A stretch of 64,000 bases of DNA from Peptostreptococcaceae bacterium (GCA_025210335.1 JAOARY010000005.1:24304-88303), one strand, 5' to 3'; counted from the stretch's first letter, positions 1 through 7,352 are shown. Numbers and translations: made by a program. The notes: generated by a model from the letters alone, not told the origin.

Positions 1-290
1 CAGATTATATAAGTGGTATCATGAAGGGAATAAAAGAAAAGAATATATCAAGTCAGACAGGATTTAAAGGAATATTAAAAAAGATTGCAATATTTATGGT
101 GATTATAGTAGCGCATCAATTAGATATTATATCGAACTTAGAAAATCCAATGTTTAAAACTATGACTATATATTTTTATATAGGAAATGAAGGAATATCT
201 ATAATAGAAAATTTAAGTGTTTTAGGTGTAGCATTTCCTAAATTTATAGAAGAAAGATTAAAGAATATAAAAGAAAATAATACAAAATAA
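1..290 (+). CDS. Phage holin (toxin-secretion/phage-lysis holin family), 5' end outside window
   Basis: The reading frame is open from the first complete codon (base 3) and the peptide before the first ATG (DYISGI) continues the family pattern, so the gene begins upstream of the window. The visible part has the hallmarks of the Cph1/TcdE/BhlA-type holin family: the 'GIMKGI' motif after a first membrane segment (not in view), a hydrophobic segment around 'IAIFMVIIVAHQLD', and the diagnostic 'FYIGNEGISIIENL' followed by 'LGVAFP'. Such proteins form membrane lesions that release endolysin or large proteins. The neighbours are tail-fibre-like genes, so it probably serves a prophage or tailocin lysis cassette. 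A strong terminator follows at once. The family call is firm; the role in this host is inferred. Confidence 0.85.
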   Translation, partial: DYISGIMKGIKEKNISSQTGFKGILKKIAIFMVIIVAHQLDIISNLENPMFKTMTIYFYIGNEGISIIENLSVLGVAFPKFIEERLKNIKENNTK

Positions 291-332
291 AAAATAATGC
301 TGTCTTAAAATTTAAGACAGCATTATTTTTTT
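291..332 (+). terminator. Rho-independent terminator after the holin gene
   Basis: A near-perfect inverted repeat (arms about 291-309 and 311-330, core AATGCTGTCTTA / TAAGACAGCATT) runs directly into a T tract. It separates the holin transcript from the propeller gene. Confidence 0.9.
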
Positions 333-370
333 ACAAAAAAATTTAAAAGATATATTAGAGAAAATATAAT
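330..370 (+). promoter_or_regulatory. Candidate promoter of the first propeller gene
   Basis: A T-run ending TTTACA (330-335) is followed 19 bases later by TTAGAG-AAAAT (355-365). The same arrangement with the same core occurs upstream of the next tail gene (1495-1531). A sigma-A-like reading, TTTAAA (342-347), 17 bases, TATAAT (365-370), is also possible. The T-run overlaps the tail of the preceding terminator, which weakens the case. Which sigma factor uses it is an inference. Confidence 0.4.
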
Positions 371-403
371 ATTATTTAAAATTATAAATAAGAGGTGATT
401 GAA

Positions 404-1480
404 ATGCCAAACCTTAAATTTTTTGATGGCAAAAAATATGTAGAACCTAAGATAAAATTATATGATGATAAAAAGAAAGTATGGTTGGAAATTTGCAACA
501 AATATAAGAGAGTTTCAATGATACATAAAGAACTTTTTTTCACAGATAGTGATGAAGTTATAAATTCAGATGAATGTATAGGTAAAATATTTCAAATAAA
601 TGATGAGTTAATTATTTTAAGAGGTAGCAGTGTTTATAAATATAAGTTAAATTCAAACAATATTTATGAAAGAATTCTAGAAAAAAAGGTATCAGGGCTA
701 CTAAGAAATAGTAATTCGCCAAATAATGTTAAATTATATTTTTTAAAAAATCATTTATATGTAAGTAATGTAGAATCAAATACCATTGGAGAAATAGATA
801 TAGATACATTAGAAACAAAATTTTCTATATATACTTTTTCTCAGGCGCATATGGAGTGTTATGAAGATTGTTTATATGTTTCAGGACAAAGAAAAGTGAA
901 TATTTATAATTCAAATATGAAATCTATAAATAGTATAAATATATCCCCTAACAAATTTAATTTAAAAGTAGATAAAACAGGAGTTTATTTAGCGACGAAT
1001 CATAGAAAATATTCAATTCAAAAATATGATTTTGAAGGAAATAGATTATGGGAAATAGATAAAGAAGAAATTGATTTTAGTTTTTATAATGCATTTTGTC
1101 ATTTAGATGAGAAATATTTATATATACAAAGTGGTAAATCTGGAGCTATGAATATTTATAAAATAGATAAAAAGACAGGTAGTGTGATATACAAAAAGAG
1201 ATTGGATAAAATAAATGATTATGAAGTCATAGATGGAAATTTATATATCATTGACAATGAATTATTGTATTTTAGACATGTGAATTTAGAAAGCGGAGAA
1301 ATAACAGAATATGACTTTGATTATAATAATATAAAAGATCCTTTTTGTGTTTCTAAAGTTTCAATAAATAAGTATGAAGATAAACTTATGCTAGTTGTAT
1401 TATTAAAAAACCCAAAAAATTCAAATATTCAAAAGTTATCAATGTTTTATATAAACCCAAATGTATATATAAAAAAATAA
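404..1480 (+). CDS. Beta-propeller-like phage tail-associated protein
   Basis: The protein has about 358 residues with no signal peptide or membrane segment. The first ~30 residues ('NLKFFDGKKYV', then 'IKLYDDKKKVW') match the short N-terminal repeat commonly seen in phage tail or receptor-binding proteins. The rest is a run of four-stranded blade-like repeats ('LYVSNVESNTIGEIDI', 'LYIIDNELLYFRHVNL') suggesting a WD40/PQQ-like propeller. An in-frame GTG at 395 lies inside the ribosome binding site (AGAGGTG, 391-397), so ATG 404 is the better start. A shorter fibre-like gene follows on the same strand, and a similar propeller gene lies inverted at 3779-5128. A host-surface or glycan-binding role is plausible but not shown. 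Confidence 0.7.
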   Translation: MPNLKFFDGKKYVEPKIKLYDDKKKVWLEICNKYKRVSMIHKELFFTDSDEVINSDECIGKIFQINDELIILRGSSVYKYKLNSNNIYERILEKKVSGLLRNSNSPNNVKLYFLKNHLYVSNVESNTIGEIDIDTLETKFSIYTFSQAHMECYEDCLYVSGQRKVNIYNSNMKSINSINISPNKFNLKVDKTGVYLATNHRKYSIQKYDFEGNRLWEIDKEEIDFSFYNAFCHLDEKYLYIQSGKSGAMNIYKIDKKTGSVIYKKRLDKINDYEVIDGNLYIIDNELLYFRHVNLESGEITEYDFDYNNIKDPFCVSKVSINKYEDKLMLVVLLKNPKNSNIQKLSMFYINPNVYIKK

Positions 1481-1494
1481 AGATTTAAATTTTT

Positions 1495-1531
1495 TTTACA
1501 GATAATATGTTAATAAATATTTAGAGTAAAA
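1495..1531 (+). promoter_or_regulatory. Candidate promoter of the short tail gene
   Basis: TTTACA (1495-1500) preceded by a T-run, then 20 bases, then TTAGAGTAAAAT (1521-1532). It shares both blocks and nearly the same spacing with the site at 330-365. A sigma-A reading (TTTACA, 17 bases, TATTTA at 1518-1523) is also possible. Confidence 0.4.
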
Positions 1532-1551
1532 TTTTATTGAGGAGATTAATT

Positions 1552-1806
1552 ATGAATAAAACAAAATATTTAAAACTAAATAAACTTGATTCTAACGATT
1601 TAATAAATATTGAATCATTTAATATGAATACTAATATTTTAGAACAAAAGATTAAAGATATGAGTATAGCTATAGAGGATAATAAATTGAAAATAGAACA
1701 AAAAATAAATGAGCAAGATAAAAATAGACCAAATATAATAGTTTCAACAGAGGTTCCAAAATCACCATCACAAAATGATATTTGGATAGATATTAATTGT
1801 GATTAA
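1552..1806 (+). CDS. Short tail-fibre N-terminal-like protein
   Basis: The product has 84 residues. The N-terminus ('LKLNKLDSNDLINIESFN' followed by 'NILEQKI') is the trimerising start found on many clostridial phage tail fibres, and the inverted gene at 5141-5854 begins the same way ('LKIKKPSHNDFVSLKIFN'). The C-terminus ('PKSPSQNDIWIDI') is a motif common at the end of tail proteins. A short coiled-coil-prone stretch joins the two ends. An in-frame TTG at 1537 overlaps the ribosome binding site GAGGAG, so ATG 1552 is preferred. It may be a truncated or minimal fibre. The family inference is moderate. Confidence 0.65.
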   Translation: MNKTKYLKLNKLDSNDLINIESFNMNTNILEQKIKDMSIAIEDNKLKIEQKINEQDKNRPNIIVSTEVPKSPSQNDIWIDINCD

Positions 1807-1815
1807 ACAATTAAA

Positions 1816-1867
1816 AAATCTATCAAAAGATAAATTTTTATATTATCTTTTGATAGATTTATATAGT
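1816..1867. terminator. Inverted repeat, probable bidirectional terminator
   Basis: An 18-bp perfect stem (1816-1833 with 1843-1860) encloses a 9-base loop. An A-run just before the left arm becomes a U-run for minus-strand transcripts. On the plus strand the downstream tail is AT-rich rather than a clean T-run. It lies 10 bp past the short tail gene. Confidence 0.65.
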
Positions 1868-1948
1868 AGATGTATTGCAATTTTGTACTATAAATAATAA
1901 TTACAGAATAATGGAAAGCATTTATAATATGAATATCTTTAAAATTAA

Positions 1949-1978
1949 TACAAAACTATAAATAGTTTTGTATTTTTT
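1949..1978 (+). terminator. Rho-independent terminator
   Basis: The stem ATACAAAACTA (1949-1959) / TAGTTTTGTAT (1963-1973) has a 3-base loop and is followed by T6. It is the second hairpin after the plus-strand tail genes. Confidence 0.8.
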
Positions 1979-2015
1979 GATTTATTTACTTATATCAACT
2001 AATTGTTTTATTTTT

Positions 2016-2138
2016 TTATATTTTTTTATTTATGCTTTTCAAATTTTTTTTTATATTTTCTAAAGTTTTTGTTGTATCAATATTTTTAATACCTATTTTT
2101 TTTATTTCTTCTGCTAATTTTATTTCAAGTAAATCCAT
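2016..2138 (-). CDS. Small protein of 40 residues, unknown
   Basis: A short open frame begins with ATG at 2138, preceded by an excellent ribosome binding site (TAGGAGGCAC, minus strand, 2143-2152) and a consensus promoter 50 bases further up. The frame could be extended upstream but the Shine-Dalgarno fixes this start. The peptide is charged and helical ('LLEIKLAEEIKKIGI', lysine-rich C-terminus) with no membrane segment. I do not recognise a family. The gene sits alone between the two tail modules; a small regulator or accessory protein of the phage-like region is possible. Confidence 0.6.
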   Translation of the reverse strand: MDLLEIKLAEEIKKIGIKNIDTTKTLENIKKNLKSINKKI

Positions 2139-2187
2139 TAAAGTGCCTCCTAAGTCAGTTTTAGTCAATTCTGTAATGTCATTTATA

Positions 2188-2216
2188 ATTTTAAATATAA
2201 TTAATATATAAGTCAA
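2188..2216 (-). promoter_or_regulatory. Sigma-A-type promoter for the 40-residue protein
   Basis: Reading the minus strand, TTGACT (2216-2211) is followed by 17 bases and TAAAAT (2193-2188). The spacing is ideal and the boxes are close to consensus. The leader to the ATG at 2138 is about 45 nt. Confidence 0.65.
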
Positions 2217-2377
2217 ATTTATAGATTATATACTTTTATATAAATTTTATAAATAATTTTTTATAAAAATAAAGTTTATATGAATTAAAATATAAAAAAT
2301 TATTTTAAAAGTCTTTTAAAGCTAAAAAAAACTTAAAAAATTTTAAAAAAAGTTTATAAAATCGAAAAAAGTATTTT

Positions 2378-3683
2378 TTATAATATAAATTCGATTTTAT
2401 TCAAATTTATTAAATGTATCATTATTTCACTAAATTTTTCTTTTAAAATAGAGCTTAATAATGTATTTTTATTATTTATAAGTATTTTTTTTATTAATGA
2501 AGATAGTCGAATAAGATTATTCAAATTATTTTTTTTATAATAGGATATAAGAAAATTATAAATTTTATTCAAAGTATTAAGATTATTACTATTAAAAAAT
2601 TTCATGTTTAAAATTAATTTGAAAAAATTTATTTTTTCAAATGATTGGGTTATATTTAATTGAATATCTAAATAATATATATTCATATTTGTATATCTAA
2701 AATTACTTTCTATATCTAATTTTATAGCTTTACTGATATTCTCTTGAGCTTTTTTGATATTAAGCAAATCAAAATGAGTTTTTCCTATTAAAAATAAAAG
2801 TTTTAAAGATTTTTTTTTATTTTTATGTTTTAAATATATATCAAGAGCTTTATTTAGATATCTAATATATGATTTTAATTTATTTTCTTTTTGATAAGTA
2901 TTAGCAATATAAATGAGAATTTTGGTTTTGTAATTTGTATTTATTTCGCTTTCCAAGATTACTTTATAATATTTTCTGCATTGATAATATTGTTTTTTTT
3001 CAAGATGTATTTGTGCATATTGTAAATTATAAGAATTATATAAAATAGTATTATTTTTAATATATTTTAATATAATTAAATTATTTTTAATAAATTTTAA
3101 TATGTTTTTTGTTTTTTTTAATTCACCAGCATTTGTATATACAGATGCCAATAAAATTAGTGATTTTGATTTTATTTTAGTATTAGATGTATTATCTATA
3201 ATTTTATTTAGCATTTCTATTGCCATATTATAATTTTTTTTCTTATTATAAAAATAAGATAAATTAAATAGATTTAAGTATTTGATATTTGGCAAATTAT
3301 ATTTATAACAATAGTCTAAAATTATACTGCTATTACTCAGTATATAATTAGATATAATATTATTATTTATATTTTTTGTATTTTTAATTTTGGATAATAA
3401 CAATTGGGTATATTCATTAAGCTGTTTGTCTACTGTTTTTATAATTGTATTTATTTTTTTTTTAATAGAATTTCAATATTAGTTTTAAATTTTGTGGATT
3501 TCAAAATTTTAGATCTTAGATATTGATTTAAAGTTTGTGGATATATTTCTAATTTTAATGCATAATATTTCAATATAGATTCTATTTTTTTTTATCATTG
3601 ATATTTATAGAATGAAGATTTAATATATATGCTTTTAATTGCTTACCTTCTCCTATAATATTTATTTTATTTTCTAAAGTCAT
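2378..3683 (-). pseudogene. HTH-TPR regulator-like gene interrupted at two poly-A tracts
   Basis: The open part (2378-3403 and a little upstream) encodes repeated helix pairs typical of tetratricopeptide repeats ('ALDIYLKHKNKKKSLKLLFLIG', shortened here: 'KALDIYLKHKNKKKSLKLL', 'AQENISKAIKLDI'). Upstream, from an ATG at 3683 with ribosome binding site GGGAGTG, another frame encodes about 77 residues with a helix-turn-helix-like segment ('LEIYPQTLNQYLRSK'). Two breaks separate the parts: an A9 run (T9 on plus, 3585-3593) that leads to TAG, and an A10 run (3454-3463) that leads to TAA. One extra A at each tract joins everything into a single protein of about 440 residues. This could be a decayed gene, homopolymer sequencing error, or a gene expressed by polymerase slippage. 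A DNA-binding regulator is likely; its target is unknown. Confidence 0.65.
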
Positions 3684-3778
3684 AAAAAAGTCACTCCCTA
3701 ATTGTATTTTTAATTCTTTGTAGAATTTTATTTTATCACAGGGCTACAAAATATTTAATATCAAGGAGTGATTGTATA

Positions 3779-5128
3779 TTATAAAATATCAAATTTGGTG
3801 TAAAATCCCCTAAGAGCGGTACGAGAACCAATACGTCCATTCATTTTAGTAGTTTTAGCATATACATCATAGGAATAAGAAACTATTACAGTATCACTAG
3901 ATGTGATATCAATACTAATAATAAGAGCTGATTCATGAGTTTCATTATAAATATAATTGCTATTTTCTAATTTTGAATTAAAATGTCTTTCGCAGAATTT
4001 AAAAATATGTTTGTATAGATGTACAGATGTATTATTTAAATCAGAAGGAATTCTAAATTTTTCAAGATAATATCCAGGACCATCTTTTTTTTCACACATA
4101 GACATTCTGTATAGATTATACATACCATTATCATTATTTAATGCATGGTGGAATGTTGTTTTTTTATCGATATCATACAAAGTTTTGAATGAAAGATTTT
4201 CAAAATCGAAAGCGATATGATAATTTAGAAGAATATATCGGTTATTTATATTATAAGCACTATCTAATTTTGTTAGGCGATTATTATCTATAAGGATTCT
4301 CTGGTTTTGATGATTGTATATGAAAATACCTAAATTATAAATATGAATTATATATTTTGATGTCTTTATAATTTTTGAAAAATTAACAACTGGATATTTA
4401 TCTTTATTTTTTGATATCCCATTTAGTTCTCTTATTTTGACTCCATTTGAATTATAAGTATAAAGAGAAAATTCATGATTACTAAATCTTAATATATTTA
4501 TTTCGTTATCGTACATGGATGAAAATATAAAGTTAGTAGCTGTATTTACATGTGAACTAAAAATTGTAAATTTAGTAATTAAACTCAGAGAGTGTGTGTA
4601 AATGAGTACATTAATATGCGCTGTATTTTTTACTATCATTTTTTGAATTACATAAAGATTATTTTTATATTTTTTAAATGAACAGGTGTTTTGTAAATTT
4701 AATTTTTTTGTTAAATTAATATTTTTATTATGAATATTATTTAATATAAATATATTCGAATATACAGAATGTTCTTTTTTATAGTTTATAACTAAGATAT
4801 TATCATATAAATTAATACCACAAGCATATTGTAAATCAACTTGTTTGGATAGGAGAACCTCATTTAAATCCAAATCTATGATTTGGATAGTAGAATCAGA
4901 ATCCAAATAGTTATTGCCTCGGACATAAGCTTTTGTTTTTTTTAGATAGATAACTTTATTAGTATTTGGTATTAGAACAAATCCTTTCATATATTTATTG
5001 CCATGTTCTTCTGCTTGAATAGAAATGTCTTGGAATATTTTAGATGTTGGTAAAAATTTTGGTTTTTGTTTTAAATTTTCTAATTTAACTTTATTTAAAT
5101 TTTTTATATTTGTACTACCTATAGCCAT
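3779..5128 (-). CDS. Beta-propeller-like tail protein (inverted module)
   Basis: The protein has 449 residues with no signal peptide or membrane span. After a ~35-residue N-terminal linker it shows repeated blade-like beta segments ('IQIIDLDLNEVLLSKQ', 'NILVINYKKEHSVY', 'YILLNYHIAFDFEN'), like the plus-strand gene at 404-1480 but not closely similar to it. The ribosome binding site GGGAGG sits just before the ATG. It lies 12 bp after the coiled-coil fibre gene and is probably the last gene of the minus-strand operon that starts with the split sigma factor. A surface-binding tail component is the best guess. A toxin or bacteriocin payload cannot be excluded from sequence alone. Confidence 0.65.
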   Translation of the reverse strand: MAIGSTNIKNLNKVKLENLKQKPKFLPTSKIFQDISIQAEEHGNKYMKGFVLIPNTNKVIYLKKTKAYVRGNNYLDSDSTIQIIDLDLNEVLLSKQVDLQYACGINLYDNILVINYKKEHSVYSNIFILNNIHNKNINLTKKLNLQNTCSFKKYKNNLYVIQKMIVKNTAHINVLIYTHSLSLITKFTIFSSHVNTATNFIFSSMYDNEINILRFSNHEFSLYTYNSNGVKIRELNGISKNKDKYPVVNFSKIIKTSKYIIHIYNLGIFIYNHQNQRILIDNNRLTKLDSAYNINNRYILLNYHIAFDFENLSFKTLYDIDKKTTFHHALNNDNGMYNLYRMSMCEKKDGPGYYLEKFRIPSDLNNTSVHLYKHIFKFCERHFNSKLENSNYIYNETHESALIISIDITSSDTVIVSYSYDVYAKTTKMNGRIGSRTALRGFYTKFDIL

Positions 5129-5140
5129 TTAAATACCTCC

Positions 5141-5854
5141 CTAAAAATTATTAATTAAAATATCTGCATTCAATGATTGTTGTGGAATGGAATTACTGTA
5201 AATTTCTATATAACCATTAAATGAATTTACATAAGATTTTATTTGAGATTTTTGTGCATGTTTATAGCTTGATTGGTTAAAATTTACATTTACGATATCA
5301 TTAGATGTAAAAATAGAATTATAAATTTTTATTTTATAGCCATTTTCATTTTTTACAAAATTATTTGGATCAAGTTGTACATTAAATAAAGCCTGGGTCT
5401 TATTATTTATTAGGTTTAAAATTTCTGTATTTTTTTGATTGATTAATTTTAAAATATCTGCGTTTTTCTGATTAATTGAAGCTTGAAGTTTTTTATTTTC
5501 ATTTTTTAAACTAATTATTTCTGAAGTTAAATTTTTTATATTACTATTTTGTAAATTAGACAAGGCTTTGTTTATATAAGTTATTGTTTTTTTATTTTCA
5601 GTATCAATATTATTTATTTTAAAATCTAAATTATTGATAGAATTTTTGATTTCAGTATTATTTTTAAATAATTTTGAATAATTTTTATTTAATAAATTAA
5701 TATCTATATTAATGGTATTAATAAATTCCTTTACTTGAATAGACACAGTTTCAATTCCTTTATCAATTATATCTGTATTATCATTAAATATTTTCAAACT
5801 TACAAAATCGTTATGACTTGGTTTTTTTATTTTTAAAAATTTACTTAGTTGCAT
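5141..5854 (-). CDS. Coiled-coil phage tail-fibre-like protein
   Basis: The product has 237 residues. Residues 1-35 form the conserved fibre start shared with the gene at 1552-1806. Residues ~35-150 are heptad-rich coiled coil, with two 13-residue near-repeats around 'NQKNADILKLI' and 'NQKNTEILNLI'. Residues ~155-237 form a beta-rich tip ('IFTSNDIVNVNFN', then 'FNGYIEIYSNSIPQQSLNA') like the small C-terminal domain found on many clostridial phage fibres. The ribosome binding site AAGGAGG precedes the ATG. It lies between the region-2-like sigma partner and the propeller gene, which suggests these genes are transcribed together. Probably a trimeric fibre or adaptor; its receptor is unknown. 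Confidence 0.75.
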   Translation of the reverse strand: MQLSKFLKIKKPSHNDFVSLKIFNDNTDIIDKGIETVSIQVKEFINTINIDINLLNKNYSKLFKNNTEIKNSINNLDFKINNIDTENKKTITYINKALSNLQNSNIKNLTSEIISLKNENKKLQASINQKNADILKLINQKNTEILNLINNKTQALFNVQLDPNNFVKNENGYKIKIYNSIFTSNDIVNVNFNQSSYKHAQKSQIKSYVNSFNGYIEIYSNSIPQQSLNADILINNF

Positions 5855-5917
5855 TATTAATCCTCCTTTTATATTTATATATAATTAATAATTTTAAAAA
5901 TTAAAGATATTATTATT

Positions 5918-6112
5918 TTAAATTTCAAATGAATAAACACATTTTATTAGTTGAAGTATTAAACTTTGATAACAATCATTATTAAAATCCCCATCTATAA
6001 AAGAGTTTTTAACAAGTAATGGTTCAAAATCGTTAATTATTTTTTCAAGGGCTATTTTATTTTGATTTTTGGCACTAAGAATTAGTTTTTTTATATTTTT
6101 TTCACAAAACAT
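5918..6112 (-). CDS. Small HTH_16 / sigma region 2-like protein (RsoA-like)
   Basis: A 64-residue protein with the pattern of the HTH_16 family ('LEKIINDFEPLLVKNS', 'DCYQSLILQLIKCVYSF'). Its helices resemble sigma-70 region 2. It starts 12 bp after the region-4-type sigma gene, with ribosome binding site AAGGAGG. In Bacillus subtilis the SigO/RsoA pair works as a two-subunit sigma, with RsoA supplying the region-2 function; the same small protein accompanies a sigma-like gene in Tn916 (ORF8/ORF7). By analogy this should help its partner recognise a dedicated promoter, perhaps those of the tail and lysis genes. Family assignment is fairly strong; the functional pairing is inferred from the adjacency. 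Confidence 0.7.
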   Translation of the reverse strand: MFCEKNIKKLILSAKNQNKIALEKIINDFEPLLVKNSFIDGDFNNDCYQSLILQLIKCVYSFEI

Positions 6113-6124
6113 ATAAGAACCTCC

Positions 6125-6535
6125 TTAATTATCAGAATAGTTATATATTATTTTTAATTTCTTTAAAGCTTTTCTTTTGATATTGTTTATATTTTGATAT
6201 GAAGTATTTAATTGCTCAGCTACTATTCTTTCGTTTAGATCCTCTATATAAATTTTATAAATTATTTTTTTTTGCAATAAAGTTAAATTCTTAGATTTTT
6301 TTAATGTATCTCTTTTGATAAAATTATCAAAAAAATCTATTATGTCTTTATCTTCAACAGGAGAATCCGTATAAGGCATATAATCTAAAAATGCATTTTT
6401 ATTTTCTAAAATGATATTATTAGTTCCTAAAGAACATTCTGATTTTTTTAATTTATAATACTGCTTTTTAAAATCTAAAGCCTTAAATTCGATGCTTTTT
6501 TTTATATAGCTTAAAAAATTAGTTTTAATACTCAT
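6125..6535 (-). CDS. Sigma-70 region 4-containing regulator (phage/tailocin late activator type)
   Basis: The product has 136 residues. The C-terminal ~60 residues are a clear sigma region 4 helix-turn-helix ('LTLLQKKIIYKIYIEDLNE' with 'VAEQLNTSYQNINNIKRKA'). The N-terminal half has no recognisable region 2, which is instead on the adjacent 64-residue protein. Similar short sigma-like proteins include Xpf of PBSX, SigO, UviA/TcdR-like factors and Tn916 ORF7. The start has ribosome binding site AAAAAGGTGG. It is driven by a promoter (6651-6679) inside the operator shared with the divergent repressor, so it is probably switched off by that repressor and induced when repression is lifted. Confidence 0.75.
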   Translation of the reverse strand: MSIKTNFLSYIKKSIEFKALDFKKQYYKLKKSECSLGTNNIILENKNAFLDYMPYTDSPVEDKDIIDFFDNFIKRDTLKKSKNLTLLQKKIIYKIYIEDLNERIVAEQLNTSYQNINNIKRKALKKLKIIYNYSDN

Positions 6536-6561
6536 AATACCACCTTTTTTAATTTGAATTT

Positions 6562-6607
6562 AAAGGGGCAGTTGCAATAAAAAATATATTATTGTAACTG
6601 CTCCTTT
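6562..6607 (-). promoter_or_regulatory. Stem-loop in the 5' leader of the sigma operon
   Basis: An 18-bp inverted repeat (6562-6579 with 6590-6607; two G-U type positions) lies in the leader between promoter 6651-6679 and the sigma gene start at 6535. There is no U-run after it in the direction of sigma transcription, so it does not look like a terminator. It could stabilise the mRNA or affect translation. Confidence 0.5.
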
Positions 6608-6650
6608 AGAAGGAGTTATAAAAATTGTAATTTGGTTTGGCTCTGTGAAT

Positions 6651-6679
6651 ACTATAACATTGTAAATAAATTTTGTAAA
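6651..6679 (-). promoter_or_regulatory. Promoter of the split-sigma operon
   Basis: On the minus strand, TTTACA (6679-6674) is followed by 17 bases and TATAGT (6656-6651), near consensus with ideal spacing. The -35 box is itself one of the TTACAA/TTGTAA half-sites repeated through 6660-6745, so repressor binding would block it. Confidence 0.7.
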
Positions 6680-6745
6680 GTGAATTTACAATATTTTTTG
6701 TAAATCAATATTACAAAAAATATTGTAATATTGATTTGTAAAAAG
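6661..6745. promoter_or_regulatory. Multi-site palindromic operator between repressor and sigma operon
   Basis: At least six TTGTAA/TTACAA half-sites occur here. The most striking structure is a perfect 15-bp inverted repeat (6702-6716 with 6723-6737, 6-base spacer); just to its left is TTTACAA, six bases, TTGTAAA (about 6686-6703). A further TTGTAA half-site overlaps the repressor's own -10 box at 6818-6826. Clustered sites flanking divergent promoters are typical operators of Cro/CI-type phage repressors. That the adjacent XRE protein binds them is an inference. Confidence 0.65.
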
Positions 6746-6797
6746 TATATACAATTAATTTCAACTGTTGTCAATCAACAAATTTGTTTATAGAAAT

Positions 6798-6826
6798 TTG
6801 ATTTTTATTAAAAAATATTGTAAAAT
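6798..6826 (+). promoter_or_regulatory. Promoter of the XRE repressor gene
   Basis: TTGATT (6798-6803), 17 bases, TAAAAT (6821-6826). A TTGTAA half-site overlaps the -10 region, consistent with autoregulation. Confidence 0.65.
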
Positions 6827-6864
6827 GAATTTATAATAACTAAATATAAAAAGGAGTTATTGTT

Positions 6865-7266
6865 ATGAAAATATTTGAAAAGAAAGAGTGGGCTAGTATT
6901 TTAAAAAAAGCTATGGGTAAAGATTCTCAAACCAAGTTTGCAAAGCAAGCTGGTGTTAGCAGAGTTAGCTTAAATTATTATTTAAATGAAAAATCATCAA
7001 GTCAGCCAAGTTATGATTATGCTATAAAAATTTCAAATGCATCAGAATTTGTTAGTACAAATGAAGTTTTAATAGCTGCGGGATATGATCCGCTAAAAGA
7101 AGAATTAAATGTAGAAAGAGGAAATCAAGAAGAGGCACTATTAAAAGATATAATGCACCTATTACTAAAAGAAGGTGAGATCTCTTATGGTGAAGAATTG
7201 AGTGAAGAAAAAAGATTAGAAGTTGTAAATTTGTTAAAAAAGAGCATCGAAATAAAAAAAATATAG
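6865..7266 (+). CDS. XRE (Cro/CI-type) transcriptional repressor
   Basis: The product has 133 residues. Residues ~10-62 form an HTH of the XRE family ('TKFAKQAGVSRVSLNYYLN', with the recognition helix around SRVSLNYY), followed by 'AIKISNAS' and an acidic helical C-terminal half. There is no LexA-like peptidase domain, so cleavage-type SOS induction is not suggested. The ribosome binding site AAAGGAGTT lies 8 bp before the ATG. It diverges from the split-sigma operon across a palindromic operator and has its own terminator. The likely job is maintaining lysogeny or silence of the tail/lysis region by repressing the sigma promoter and itself. Confidence 0.8.
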   Translation: MKIFEKKEWASILKKAMGKDSQTKFAKQAGVSRVSLNYYLNEKSSSQPSYDYAIKISNASEFVSTNEVLIAAGYDPLKEELNVERGNQEEALLKDIMHLLLKEGEISYGEELSEEKRLEVVNLLKKSIEIKKI

Positions 7267-7305
7267 TTAAAAAAACAATAAAAATATAAATATTTCATAA
7301 GATTA

Positions 7306-7352
7306 AATCAATAAGAAAGACTTTTAAAGGTCTATTTTTATTGATTTTTTTT
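7306..7352 (+). terminator. Rho-independent terminator of the repressor gene
   Basis: An interrupted stem (AATCAATAA... with ...TTATTGATT, inner AAAGAC / GGTCT) is followed by T8. Confidence 0.8.

Noticed and set aside
2016..2216. Longer 66-residue reading of the small minus-strand gene
   Set aside because: The strong Shine-Dalgarno (2143-2152) fixes the start at 2138, and the -10/-35 promoter lies inside the longer frame.
1..6535. Similarity to a clostridial toxin locus (sigma factor plus TcdE-like holin)
   Set aside because: No large glucosylating toxin is present; fibre and propeller proteins fit a phage/tailocin end better. The sigma lacks region 2, unlike TcdR.
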